Of a stretch of DNA of 11,350 bases, positions 1-6,453 are shown one piece after another. This DNA comes from Candidatus Geothermarchaeota archaeon (GTDB lineage: Archaea; Thermoproteota; Nitrososphaeria; Geothermarchaeales; JDFR-13), in contig WAMZ01000095.1 in assembly GCA_015522055.1 (NCBI GenBank), positions 1-11,350 of the forward strand. The letters run 5' to 3'. Each line of letters starts with the position of its first letter. Within the stretch, counting starts at the first letter, position 1. A program made the translations under genes and the position numbers. A model generated the notes under the pieces. It saw only the letters and a program-made list of their open reading frames with translations. It was not told the origin of the DNA and ran no database searches.

Positions 1-744
1 ACAGGGGAGGCCCCACACCTTAACCGTGAGGAGAGGAGACTATTAACCGAGGTAGGGCGTGATGCCGTTGGGGACAAAATACTTATAGTAGGTACAGGGG
101 GCCAGACCCTACCCGAGACTCTAATATACTCAAACGATGCAATCGATTTAGGCGCCGATATCCTATTGGTAATAACGCCCTATTATTATAGGGTGGGCAG
201 CGAAGAGCTGGAGAAATATTATAGAAGTGTTTCAGAAAAGCTTGATGGAGACATCTTATTATATAATTTTCCTCAGGTAACTGGTGTAAACATAGAAGTG
301 AGGACTGTGGAGAAACTGGTGAGAATCAATAATATAGTTGGTATTAAAGATAGTAGTGGAGACATGCCTAGGATTGTGAAGTTGGTGAAAGCAGTAAATA
401 AAGAGGGGTATGTATTAAATGGAAATGCTTTCCTATCACTACCAAGTTTAGTGATAGGTGGACATGGGCTTATACTAGCGGCTGCCAACATAGCCCCTAA
501 ACCAATTAAAGTGATGATGGAGCTGGTTAGAGAAGGAGAGTATCTATCGGCCAACAAGCTGTACTGGGAGCTATATGACGTATTCATATACCTAGAGACT
601 ACCGGCATACCAGGTATTAAAAAGGTTTTATCAAAACTAATTGGATATCCGGTTGAATGTAGACCTCCTATATATCGGTCGGTAGATGAGATATATGCAG
701 AACGTATAGCAGAACTGTGTAAGAAATTAAATAAAGAATATTAA
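1..744 (+). CDS. DapA-family (DHDPS/KDG aldolase-like) Schiff-base lyase, 5' truncated
   Basis: The frame is open from base 1 and ends at TAA 742-744, giving 247 visible residues; about 40-50 N-terminal residues lie off the window, judged from the usual ~290-300 aa of the family. Seen: the TGE motif at the first three codons (usual GTTGE), ITPYYY near codons 57-62, the catalytic-dyad Tyr in YNFP (codon 262-264) and the Schiff-base Lys in GIKDSSGD (codon 346-348). These mark a class I TIM-barrel aldolase that condenses or cleaves pyruvate-containing substrates. The YNFPQVTG segment has Val (277-279) where true dihydrodipicolinate synthases usually have Arg, so lysine synthesis is doubtful; a 2-keto-3-deoxy-sugar-acid aldolase or related lyase is the better inference. 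It is separated by a 136-base promoter gap from the fix operon, so a functional link is not implied. Family assignment is firm; substrate is not. Confidence 0.88.
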   Translation, partial: TGEAPHLNREERRLLTEVGRDAVGDKILIVGTGGQTLPETLIYSNDAIDLGADILLVITPYYYRVGSEELEKYYRSVSEKLDGDILLYNFPQVTGVNIEVRTVEKLVRINNIVGIKDSSGDMPRIVKLVKAVNKEGYVLNGNAFLSLPSLVIGGHGLILAAANIAPKPIKVMMELVREGEYLSANKLYWELYDVFIYLETTGIPGIKKVLSKLIGYPVECRPPIYRSVDEIYAERIAELCKKLNKEY

Positions 745-839
745 ATTTTGGTAGTTTAGGGCAACGTTACATCGAATATATCGAAAACATTTACCTCTTA
801 ATACTTCAACTTATTTATACCACTCTCTATATATCACAC

Positions 840-849
840 TATAAATATA
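840..849 (+). promoter_or_regulatory. Putative TATA box of the fixCXAB operon
   Basis: TATAAATATA sits 23 bases before the GTG at 872 and 32 before the ATG at 881, so transcription would begin near 870-872 with little or no leader. A second AT-rich box (TTATTTATA, 811-819) would start transcription near 840 with a ~40-base leader and is an alternative. The 745-880 gap also holds a short direct repeat, ATCGAA-TAT-ATCGAA (771-785). No clear terminator for the upstream aldolase gene is visible. Motif judgement only. Confidence 0.5.
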
Positions 850-880
850 TCTATACTTTGGCTACGATACGGTGTATATA

Positions 881-2167
881 ATGAAACATATCGAGAAGAG
901 ATTCGACGCTATCGTAGTTGGAGCCGGGCCAGCGGGGGCTACGGCCGCATATCAGCTGGCGAAGATGGGGTATAAAACATTATTGTTAGAGAGGGGTAGG
1001 ACCCCCGGCTCAAAGAGTATGTTTGGGGGGCGTGTCTATATAAGGCCCCTAAAAGACATTTATGAGGATTTTGAGAAGAAGGCCCCAATACATAGATGGG
1101 TAAAGAAGGAACGGATATCACTGGTCTACGACGAGTCCGCGACAACAATTGAGTATACAAGTAATAAGACTACAAGTTTCACGACATATCTAACTCAGCT
1201 GAGCCATTGGATGGCGAACCAAGCGGTTGAACAGGGGGCAATACTATTGACAGAGATCAGGGTCGATAGGCTATACAAAGAGGATGGAAGATACCGGGGG
1301 GTAGTCGTTGAGGATGAGGTTGTAAAGTCTGACGTAGTTATAGATGCAGAGGGTATAAATAGACTCCTACTCGAAAGAGAGGGAATCGTTGAGAAGTTGT
1401 CACCGGACCACGTGGCACTAGGCGTCAAGGAGGTTATTAAACTGGAGCCTGACACCATAAACAATCTATTTGGCCTAGATAATAATGAGGGGTTATCATG
1501 GATACTGATGGGTGACGTCACCGATGGAATACCTGGAGGGGCATTCATATATACAAATAGAGACTCAGTTAGCCTCGGAATAGTTGTATTGCTAGGGGAG
1601 GCGGCTAGGAGGATAGATAGACATATCTATATATTAGTTGAGGAACTGAGGAACCACCCACTATTATATAAATATTTTAAAGATGGTAGGATAATGGAGT
1701 ACTCCACCCATCTCATTCCCGAGGACCCCAGTCGACTTATGCCAAAGAAACTATATTACGATGGCCTGATGATCGTGGGGGATGCCGCTGGTCTACTCCT
1801 CAACCAAGGCTATACCTACAGAGGCGTCGACTTCGCGGCCTACTCAGGATATATAGCCGCCAAAGCCTATGAAAAGGCACACGGCAATGGTGGGGCAAGC
1901 GAGGAGAACCTCAAGATATATCAGAAAATGCTGGAGGAGAGCTTCGTAATGAAGATGCTGAGGAAATTCTCCAGCGTATCGAGATTAATGAAGAAGGAGA
2001 GGCTATTCAGCACATACCCCCAGCTAATAAATCTATTGGCGAGCAAGCTAATGCATATAGAATATGACTCATATAAGTTAAAGGAGGCCTTTGATGAGGC
2101 TAGGAAAGGGAGGGTGGGGCTAATCCATATCATTAAGGACCTATGGGAGGTGAGCAGGAAACTATGA
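881..2167 (+). CDS. fixC: FixC / EtfC: FAD-dependent ETF:quinone oxidoreductase subunit of EtfABCX
   Basis: A 428-residue flavoprotein of the geranylgeranyl reductase/ETF-QO family. Seen: an N-terminal Rossmann FAD motif (G14-A-G-P-A-G19), the Glu at the end of the second strand (LLLERG, E37), a SKSMFGGRVY segment after it, and the second FAD contact GDAAGLL near residues 300-306 followed by NQGYTYRGVD. No iron-sulfur domain is attached, as expected for FixC, since the cluster protein is the separate fixX just downstream. In the EtfABCX family this subunit takes the high-potential electron from the ETF and passes it to a membrane quinone (menaquinone in related archaea). ATG 881 is chosen because the family N-terminus starts a few residues before the FAD motif; an in-frame GTG at 872 would add three residues. 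It overlaps fixX by four bases (ATGA at 2164-2167), indicating translational coupling. Confidence 0.9.
   Translation: MKHIEKRFDAIVVGAGPAGATAAYQLAKMGYKTLLLERGRTPGSKSMFGGRVYIRPLKDIYEDFEKKAPIHRWVKKERISLVYDESATTIEYTSNKTTSFTTYLTQLSHWMANQAVEQGAILLTEIRVDRLYKEDGRYRGVVVEDEVVKSDVVIDAEGINRLLLEREGIVEKLSPDHVALGVKEVIKLEPDTINNLFGLDNNEGLSWILMGDVTDGIPGGAFIYTNRDSVSLGIVVLLGEAARRIDRHIYILVEELRNHPLLYKYFKDGRIMEYSTHLIPEDPSRLMPKKLYYDGLMIVGDAAGLLLNQGYTYRGVDFAAYSGYIAAKAYEKAHGNGGASEENLKIYQKMLEESFVMKMLRKFSSVSRLMKKERLFSTYPQLINLLASKLMHIEYDSYKLKEAFDEARKGRVGLIHIIKDLWEVSRKL
2146..2154 (+). promoter_or_regulatory. Shine-Dalgarno of fixX
   Basis: GGGAGGTGA inside the end of fixC lies nine bases before ATG 2164 and matches the archaeal 16S 3' tail closely. 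It decides the fixX start in favour of 2164 rather than the upstream in-frame ATG at 2143, which would lie before the motif. Confidence 0.75.
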
Positions 2168-2469
2168 CCACCGAGACCGAGGTCAAAAAAAGGAAGATAA
2201 GTAGAATAGAGGACATATTAAACAACGATGTATGGGACGTGGATTACGAGCCCCATATAATAGTCGATTATAGTAAATGTAGGGAATGTGAATGGAAGCC
2301 ATGCATAAGGCTATGCCCTGCAGAATGCTACACAATGGTCGGTGGAGAGGTATTATTTAGCTATGAAGGCTGCCTAGAATGTGGGACATGTAGAGTGATA
2401 TGCCCAGAGAAGGCCGTAAAATGGGAATACCCAAAGAGCGGTAGAGGAATCCACTTTAGATTTAGCTAA
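2164..2469 (+). CDS. fixX: FixX / EtfX: ferredoxin-like iron-sulfur protein of EtfABCX
   Basis: A 101-residue cysteine-rich protein. Seen: C39-x2-C42-x4-C47-x3-C51-P, then C55, then C70-x2-C73-x2-C76-x3-C80-P, and the FixX-typical tail KWEYPKSGRGIHFRF. The CPAxxY and GCLECGTCR elements are those of FixX proteins. Many bacterial FixX proteins have cysteines for a single cluster; here there are enough for two [4Fe-4S] clusters. The role is to carry an electron between the flavins of the ETF and FixC. It starts at the ATGA overlap with fixC behind a strong Shine-Dalgarno, and fixA follows after 15 bases, so it is an internal operon gene. Confidence 0.9.
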   Translation: MTTETEVKKRKISRIEDILNNDVWDVDYEPHIIVDYSKCRECEWKPCIRLCPAECYTMVGGEVLFSYEGCLECGTCRVICPEKAVKWEYPKSGRGIHFRFS

Positions 2470-2484
2470 TAGAGGTGTCATAAA

Positions 2485-3294
2485 GTGCCCCTAAAAATAA
2501 TTGTCGGGATAAAATGGGTGCCTAACACCACATCGGTGAACATCGACCCAAAAACCGGTACATTAATTAGAGAGGGGATACCCAGCGTAGTAAACCCACA
2601 TGACCTAACAGCAGTCGAGATGGCACTAAAACTCAAGGATAGATATGGAGGAACTGTAACCGCCATCTCTATGGCTCCCCCATCAGCATTAGCTGGGCTA
2701 GAGCATGTCATAGGCATGGGTGTAGATAGAGGTATACTGGCCTCAGACAGGGCTTTCGCGGGTGCCGATACCCTAGCCACCTCCTATGTACTTTCAAAGG
2801 TAATTGAGAAGATAGGTGAATATGACCTAATAATAATGGGGCATGAGACCATAGATAGCTCCACCGCCCATATAGGTGCACAGGTAGCCTCGTGGCTTAG
2901 GCTTCCCTATGTATACTATGCAGTAGATATAGAGTATAACGAGCAGGACCGCAGCATTATCGTAAGGAGAATGCTCGAGAATGCCTATGAAACATATAAG
3001 GTATATCTACCGGCCGTCGTCTCGATAGCGATGCATACATATGAACCCAGGAGAGTAAAGGTTTCTAACAAGCTGAGAGCAAAAACGGAGGACGTAATCC
3101 AGGTATGGACCAGTAAAGACCTAGATATAGATATTAACTGTGCTGGCCTTAGAGGGTCACCAACCGTTGTATCGGCTATAGATTTTGTTCCAAAGGTCCC
3201 ACGCAAAAACCTGGTCTTCAAGGAAAGGGACCCGAAAAAGGCTGCCAAATGGCTTATAGACCAGCTGATTCAAGAGGGACTTCTAGAGCTTTAG
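2485..3294 (+). CDS. fixA: FixA / electron transfer flavoprotein beta subunit (EtfB)
   Basis: A 269-residue ETF beta subunit of usual length. Seen: KIIVGIKWVPNT at the N-terminus, VVNPHDLTAVEMAL (residues 35-48, the NPxDxxAxE signature), MGVDRGILASDRAFAGADTLAT, and the nucleotide-binding GHETIDSSTAHIGAQVA segment. In bifurcating ETFs this subunit carries part of the site where NADH hydride reaches the bifurcating FAD. The start is GTG 2485, supported by GAGGTG (2472-2477) seven bases upstream; there is no nearby ATG giving the conserved N-terminus. It lies 15 bases after fixX and six before fixB. That it is of the bifurcating class is inferred from the fixC and fixX neighbours rather than proven by a motif. 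Confidence 0.92.
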   Translation: MPLKIIVGIKWVPNTTSVNIDPKTGTLIREGIPSVVNPHDLTAVEMALKLKDRYGGTVTAISMAPPSALAGLEHVIGMGVDRGILASDRAFAGADTLATSYVLSKVIEKIGEYDLIIMGHETIDSSTAHIGAQVASWLRLPYVYYAVDIEYNEQDRSIIVRRMLENAYETYKVYLPAVVSIAMHTYEPRRVKVSNKLRAKTEDVIQVWTSKDLDIDINCAGLRGSPTVVSAIDFVPKVPRKNLVFKERDPKKAAKWLIDQLIQEGLLEL

Positions 3295-3298
3295 GAGG
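3293..3298 (+). promoter_or_regulatory. Shine-Dalgarno of fixB
   Basis: AGGAGG overlaps the fixA stop codon. It is only two bases from ATG 3301 but eight from an in-frame GTG at 3307, so the GTG may be the true start; the two options differ by two residues. Confidence 0.6.
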
Positions 3299-3300
3299 CG

Positions 3301-4377
3301 ATGGATGTGAGTAGTAGAAGGCTGTGTAGTGAGTGGGACGAGATAAACCCCGATGAATATAGGGGGATATGGGTATATATACAGGTGGATGATGGAACCA
3401 TAAACGAAGCCTCCCTACAGCTACTGGGGGAGGCTAGAAAGATAGCTGATATCCTCGAGACATATGCAGGTGCCGTATTAATTGGTTATCGGGTCAAGGA
3501 GCTAGCCATGGAACCCATCTACTACGGTGCAGATAAAGTATTTGTTGTAGACGACCCCAGGCTAGAGAAATACACACCTAACCTATATGGAGACGTGGTC
3601 TACAAACTGGCCAAGAAGTATAAACCTGAATCCATACTAGTAGGGGGGACGATGCGTGGCCGTGAACTAGCTCCATTCATAGCCAACAACCTAAGAACGG
3701 GAATAACAGCGGACCTCACCATGATAGAGGTCAATAAAGAGACTAGAGATATTATATTAATTAGGCCACCCTTCGGGGCATGGATGCTAGCCCACATAAA
3801 AACTAGGGATAGGAAACCCGTAATGGGAAGCGTCAGGCCAAATGTATTCCCAACACCACCCAGGGATGAAACTCGTAAGGGGGAGGTAATCGAGGAGAAA
3901 ATAGATGAGTTGATAGACCCGAAAATGGAGCTTATAGAATATATACCGATAAAGGCGAAGGAAGAGATACCGATCGAGAAGGCTGATGTAATAGTCTCTG
4001 GCGGAAAAGGATTAGGCTCAAAAGACGGCTTCAAACTCCTAAAAGAGCTTGCCGACGAGCTGGGGGGCGTAATAGCCGGGTCGAGGAAGGCGGTCGACGC
4101 CGGATGGATACCCCATGATAAACAGGTGGGGCAGACGGGGAAGACGGTGAAGCCAAGGCTATACTTCGCCGTCGGTATAAGCGGAGCCGCACAGCACGTA
4201 TTCGGGATAAGGGAGGCAAAGAGAGTAATAGCAATAAATATAGACCCGGATGCACCCATATTCGAGAACGCCGACTATGGTATAGTCGGTGACTACAAGG
4301 AGATAATCCCAGCGTTAATAGAGGAGATTAGACGGCGGAAGAAGAGTGGGGGGCAGCCCTTCCCAACAAACCAATAA
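3301..4377 (+). CDS. fixB: FixB / electron transfer flavoprotein alpha subunit (EtfA)
   Basis: A 358-residue ETF alpha subunit. The N-terminal domain shows GTMRGRELAPFIANNLRTGITADLT and a RPPFGAWMLA segment followed by SVRPNVF. The C-terminal FAD domain shows SGGKGLGS (residues 233-240), GSRKAVDAGWIPHDKQVGQTG, YFAVGISGAAQH and INIDPDAPIFENADYGIVGD, all diagnostic of ETF alpha. It binds the electron-transferring FAD that relays electrons from the bifurcating flavin in the beta subunit towards FixX/FixC. One oddity is Lys236 in the SGGRG motif, where Arg next to the flavin is usual. It is the last gene of the operon; a 70-base gap with a new TATA-like box follows. The start may be GTG 3307 on ribosome-binding-site spacing. 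Confidence 0.92.
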   Translation: MDVSSRRLCSEWDEINPDEYRGIWVYIQVDDGTINEASLQLLGEARKIADILETYAGAVLIGYRVKELAMEPIYYGADKVFVVDDPRLEKYTPNLYGDVVYKLAKKYKPESILVGGTMRGRELAPFIANNLRTGITADLTMIEVNKETRDIILIRPPFGAWMLAHIKTRDRKPVMGSVRPNVFPTPPRDETRKGEVIEEKIDELIDPKMELIEYIPIKAKEEIPIEKADVIVSGGKGLGSKDGFKLLKELADELGGVIAGSRKAVDAGWIPHDKQVGQTGKTVKPRLYFAVGISGAAQHVFGIREAKRVIAINIDPDAPIFENADYGIVGDYKEIIPALIEEIRRRKKSGGQPFPTNQ

Positions 4378-4415
4378 GCTAGACATCCCTATGATACATG
4401 CCTCTGGAAAGGACA

Positions 4416-4423
4416 CTTTTAAC
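4416..4423 (+). promoter_or_regulatory. Putative TATA box of the PGK gene
   Basis: CTTTTAAC is centred about 28 bases before GTG 4448 and 37 before ATG 4457. No Shine-Dalgarno motif is visible before either codon, which suits a leaderless or very short-leader transcript. Confidence 0.4.
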
Positions 4424-4447
4424 TGATTACAATCAATAATATCAATA

Positions 4448-5680
4448 GTGATCCATATGAGAGACTACTACCTAGAGACTAGAGAATTCTGGTTGATAAA
4501 CCTAGGCTCACAACTAAAAAACCCAACCCTCCTAAGGATAGATATAAACGTCCCAGTAGTAGAGGGTAAAATAGTTGAAAACAGCTATAGACTCAACATA
4601 TACTCGGACATAGTCAGGCTACTATCAGAATATACAGGCTTGGTACTGGTGGCCCATCAAGGGAGAAGAGGGCAGAAAGACTTCATCCCACTAAAACAAC
4701 ACTGGATAGTACTTAGGAAACTCCTCCCCATGGACATAGATATCGAATATATACCCTACCAAAAAATGTTTAGTGAAGAGACCAAGAAAAAGATAAAGAG
4801 CCTAGAGCCAGGGAAGGTATTATTATTGGATAACATTAGGATGATGGATGAAGAGACCAGCTTCAAACCAGACAACAGCATATACATAAAATTCTTCAAG
4901 GGACTCGTGAATTCATGTGTAAACGATGCAATACCCGTATGGCATAGACCCCACACAAGCATAATGGCCCTACCCTACATCTCAAAAACCTATGTAGGAA
5001 TAAGGTCTGTACTCGAGCTAAAAACCCTGAAAGAGGTTCTAGATAATAAGAATGTAGGCGTATCCCTACTGATGGGGGGAGCGAAGCTAGCCAAAATATC
5101 ATATCTAATGAATATACTAAAATGGGCGAAGGGATTTACAGGCGGCATACCAGGCCAGCTACTCGCATATGTTGATGGACACGACCTAAACCCGGTCAAT
5201 AACAAATTCCTGGAGAGGAGGTTCCCCATAGATGTATTCGAAGACGCCAAGGCACTATTAAAGAAATTTGACGTCAAATACCCCAAAGACTTCGTAATAA
5301 TAGAGAATGGCGAGGCTAAAGAAGTCTCCCTAAAAGAGATCTCAAAGACCGACGGCGTAATAATGGATATAGGTAGTGAAACGGTTGAATGGTATGCACA
5401 GCTAATGGAGACAGACCAGATAAGAATTAGGGCAGGGCCTCTAGGCGTATTCGAGAGAGGCTTCACAAACGGAATAAAACTCACAAAGATGATCAGCGGC
5501 ACCGGCCTAATATTCCTAGGTGGAGACACAACAGCGGAAATAACCATGTATGGTCTAGATAGAATGATACAGAACACCGGCGGCATACTATGCGTCAGCG
5601 GCGGCTCCTTCCTACATGGCATGGCTGGAGAAAACTACCCAAGCATAGACATGCTACTAGAGCTCCAAACACCTACCTAG
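4448..5680 (+). CDS. pgk: Divergent phosphoglycerate kinase
   Basis: A 410-residue protein of PGK length. Seen in order: LLRIDINVP (residues 28-36, the PGK signature with the substrate-binding Asp and Asn), AHQGRR (usual SHLGRP), VLLLDNIRM (usual LLEN-RF), WHRPHTS (usual AHRAHAS, with the Arg kept), MGGAKLAKI (usual GGAKVxxK), RAGPLGVFERG (usual NGPMGVFE) and FLGGDTTAEI (usual GGGDT). The C-terminal nucleotide-side motif is CVSGGSFLHG instead of STGGGASLE. The enzyme interconverts 1,3-bisphosphoglycerate plus ADP and 3-phosphoglycerate plus ATP in glycolysis and gluconeogenesis. Most phosphoglycerate-side Arg/His residues remain, so activity is plausible, but several motifs deviate, so it could be a specialised paralogue. 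GTG 4448 or ATG 4457 may be the start; both fit an unled transcript. It is not joined to the fix operon. Confidence 0.82.
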   Translation: MIHMRDYYLETREFWLINLGSQLKNPTLLRIDINVPVVEGKIVENSYRLNIYSDIVRLLSEYTGLVLVAHQGRRGQKDFIPLKQHWIVLRKLLPMDIDIEYIPYQKMFSEETKKKIKSLEPGKVLLLDNIRMMDEETSFKPDNSIYIKFFKGLVNSCVNDAIPVWHRPHTSIMALPYISKTYVGIRSVLELKTLKEVLDNKNVGVSLLMGGAKLAKISYLMNILKWAKGFTGGIPGQLLAYVDGHDLNPVNNKFLERRFPIDVFEDAKALLKKFDVKYPKDFVIIENGEAKEVSLKEISKTDGVIMDIGSETVEWYAQLMETDQIRIRAGPLGVFERGFTNGIKLTKMISGTGLIFLGGDTTAEITMYGLDRMIQNTGGILCVSGGSFLHGMAGENYPSIDMLLELQTPT

Positions 5681-5728
5681 CAGGTGGATACATATCCTTG
5701 ATTCTCTATACAGACATATCATACGTAC

Positions 5729-5743
5729 ATCCGCATGCCGGAT
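5729..5743 (+). repeat. Short inverted repeat upstream of the 5788 gene
   Basis: ATCCG-CATGC-CGGAT has perfect five-base arms around a five-base spacer and lies directly upstream of the TATA box at 5746-5757. Its position suits a regulator site, but arms this short can arise by chance. Confidence 0.25.
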
Positions 5744-5745
5744 AC

Positions 5746-5757
5746 ATATATATAAAA
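5746..5757 (+). promoter_or_regulatory. Strong TATA box of the 5788 gene
   Basis: ATATATATAAAA, followed by GG, is the best TATA-like element in the window. Counting ~27 bases downstream predicts a transcript start near 5780, about eight bases before ATG 5788. This supports 5788 as the start and argues against the longer frame beginning inside the PGK gene. Confidence 0.6.
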
Positions 5758-5787
5758 GGATATTCACTACATTACATCCTACACCAT

Positions 5788-6453
5788 ATGTCATTTGAAG
5801 AGACAATATCCAAGATAGATGTTCTACATGAAGGAAGAGGATTAGAAATAATAGAGGCCTACAGAGACACCTATGAAATAGAGAGTATAATCGAAGATTT
5901 AGGGGCCGAAGAATATTCAGATAAAATATTGATACTAAATATGGAGGACACCAATGGACCCAGGTTTAAACTCAATTTAATAACACAACTATGGGATCTA
6001 GATGATTTAGAGTATATAGTAACTAGGGCAGTAGAAAAAATCTCGGAAAGAATGGATAGTAAGATTAAGGAAGCCAATAACCTCCTGAAACAGATTCAGG
6101 GCAGAGATATAGACTATCTAGTATCAACCGGACTCCTAAAAAATAGGAAGAACTACCACATAGAGCTGTCCAGAGAAATATTTAGAGAGATGACGAGAAA
6201 CCTTATGCCAGAATACATGTCTATACTGGATATAGATAGGTCCATAAGGATAAGTAGGCGGCTTTATCCCCAAATGGACATATATATTTTACCGCTATTA
6301 TCAGATAAAATAGGTTATAGTAATAGCATAAAATTACTGACATATTCATACCTACCAATAACATTAGCATATATAATCCAGGCGAGGAGGCTCCCTCAAA
6401 AGCCTAGTGAAATAGTCTATGAAGGACCGCTGGGAATAGAGAATCTAAAATAA
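5788..6453 (+). CDS. Hypothetical protein, 221 aa, family not recognised
   Basis: I do not recognise this protein. It is soluble in appearance, with no signal peptide or convincing membrane span. The first third is acidic (SIIEDLGAEEYSDKILILNM). The middle (near residues 70-100) is a charged helical stretch, RAVEKISERMDSKIKEANNL, that could form a short coiled coil. The C-terminal part is rich in Ile, Leu and Tyr (DIYILPLLSDKIGYSN, YSYLPITLAYIIQARRLP). No cysteines or metal motifs are present. The frame is open upstream to 5590, but that part overlaps the PGK gene and reads as non-protein-like; ATG 5788 sits eight bases past the predicted transcript start. Its 3' end overlaps the convergent zinc-finger gene by 37 bases. 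Real coding is supported by the promoter, codon use like the neighbours and the long frame; function is unknown. Confidence 0.7.
   Translation: MSFEETISKIDVLHEGRGLEIIEAYRDTYEIESIIEDLGAEEYSDKILILNMEDTNGPRFKLNLITQLWDLDDLEYIVTRAVEKISERMDSKIKEANNLLKQIQGRDIDYLVSTGLLKNRKNYHIELSREIFREMTRNLMPEYMSILDIDRSIRISRRLYPQMDIYILPLLSDKIGYSNSIKLLTYSYLPITLAYIIQARRLPQKPSEIVYEGPLGIENLK

Noticed and set aside
745..880. Possible tRNA, small RNA or terminator in the largest gap
   Set aside because: The stretch is AT-rich with two TATA-like boxes and no cloverleaf, stable hairpin or clear T-run; promoter content explains it.
2143..2163. Earlier in-frame ATG for fixX
   Set aside because: It precedes the GGGAGGTGA ribosome site; ATG 2164 has ideal spacing and the ATGA overlap.
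3600..4259. Long minus-strand open frame (219 codons) opposite fixB
   Set aside because: It is Ser/Pro/Ile-rich with no recognisable motifs and is fully covered by the well-conserved ETF alpha gene; codon bias of the plus strand explains the lack of stops.
4990..5622. Long minus-strand open frame (210 codons) opposite the PGK gene
   Set aside because: Same pattern of Ser/Pro/Phe-rich shadow translation with no promoter or family match, under a gene with clear PGK motifs.
5590..5787. Upstream extension of the 221-aa gene to an ATG at 5590
   Set aside because: It lies over the end of the PGK gene by 91 bases, its residues look like an out-of-frame reading (Arg/His/Trp rich), and the strong TATA box at 5746-5757 places transcription start after it.
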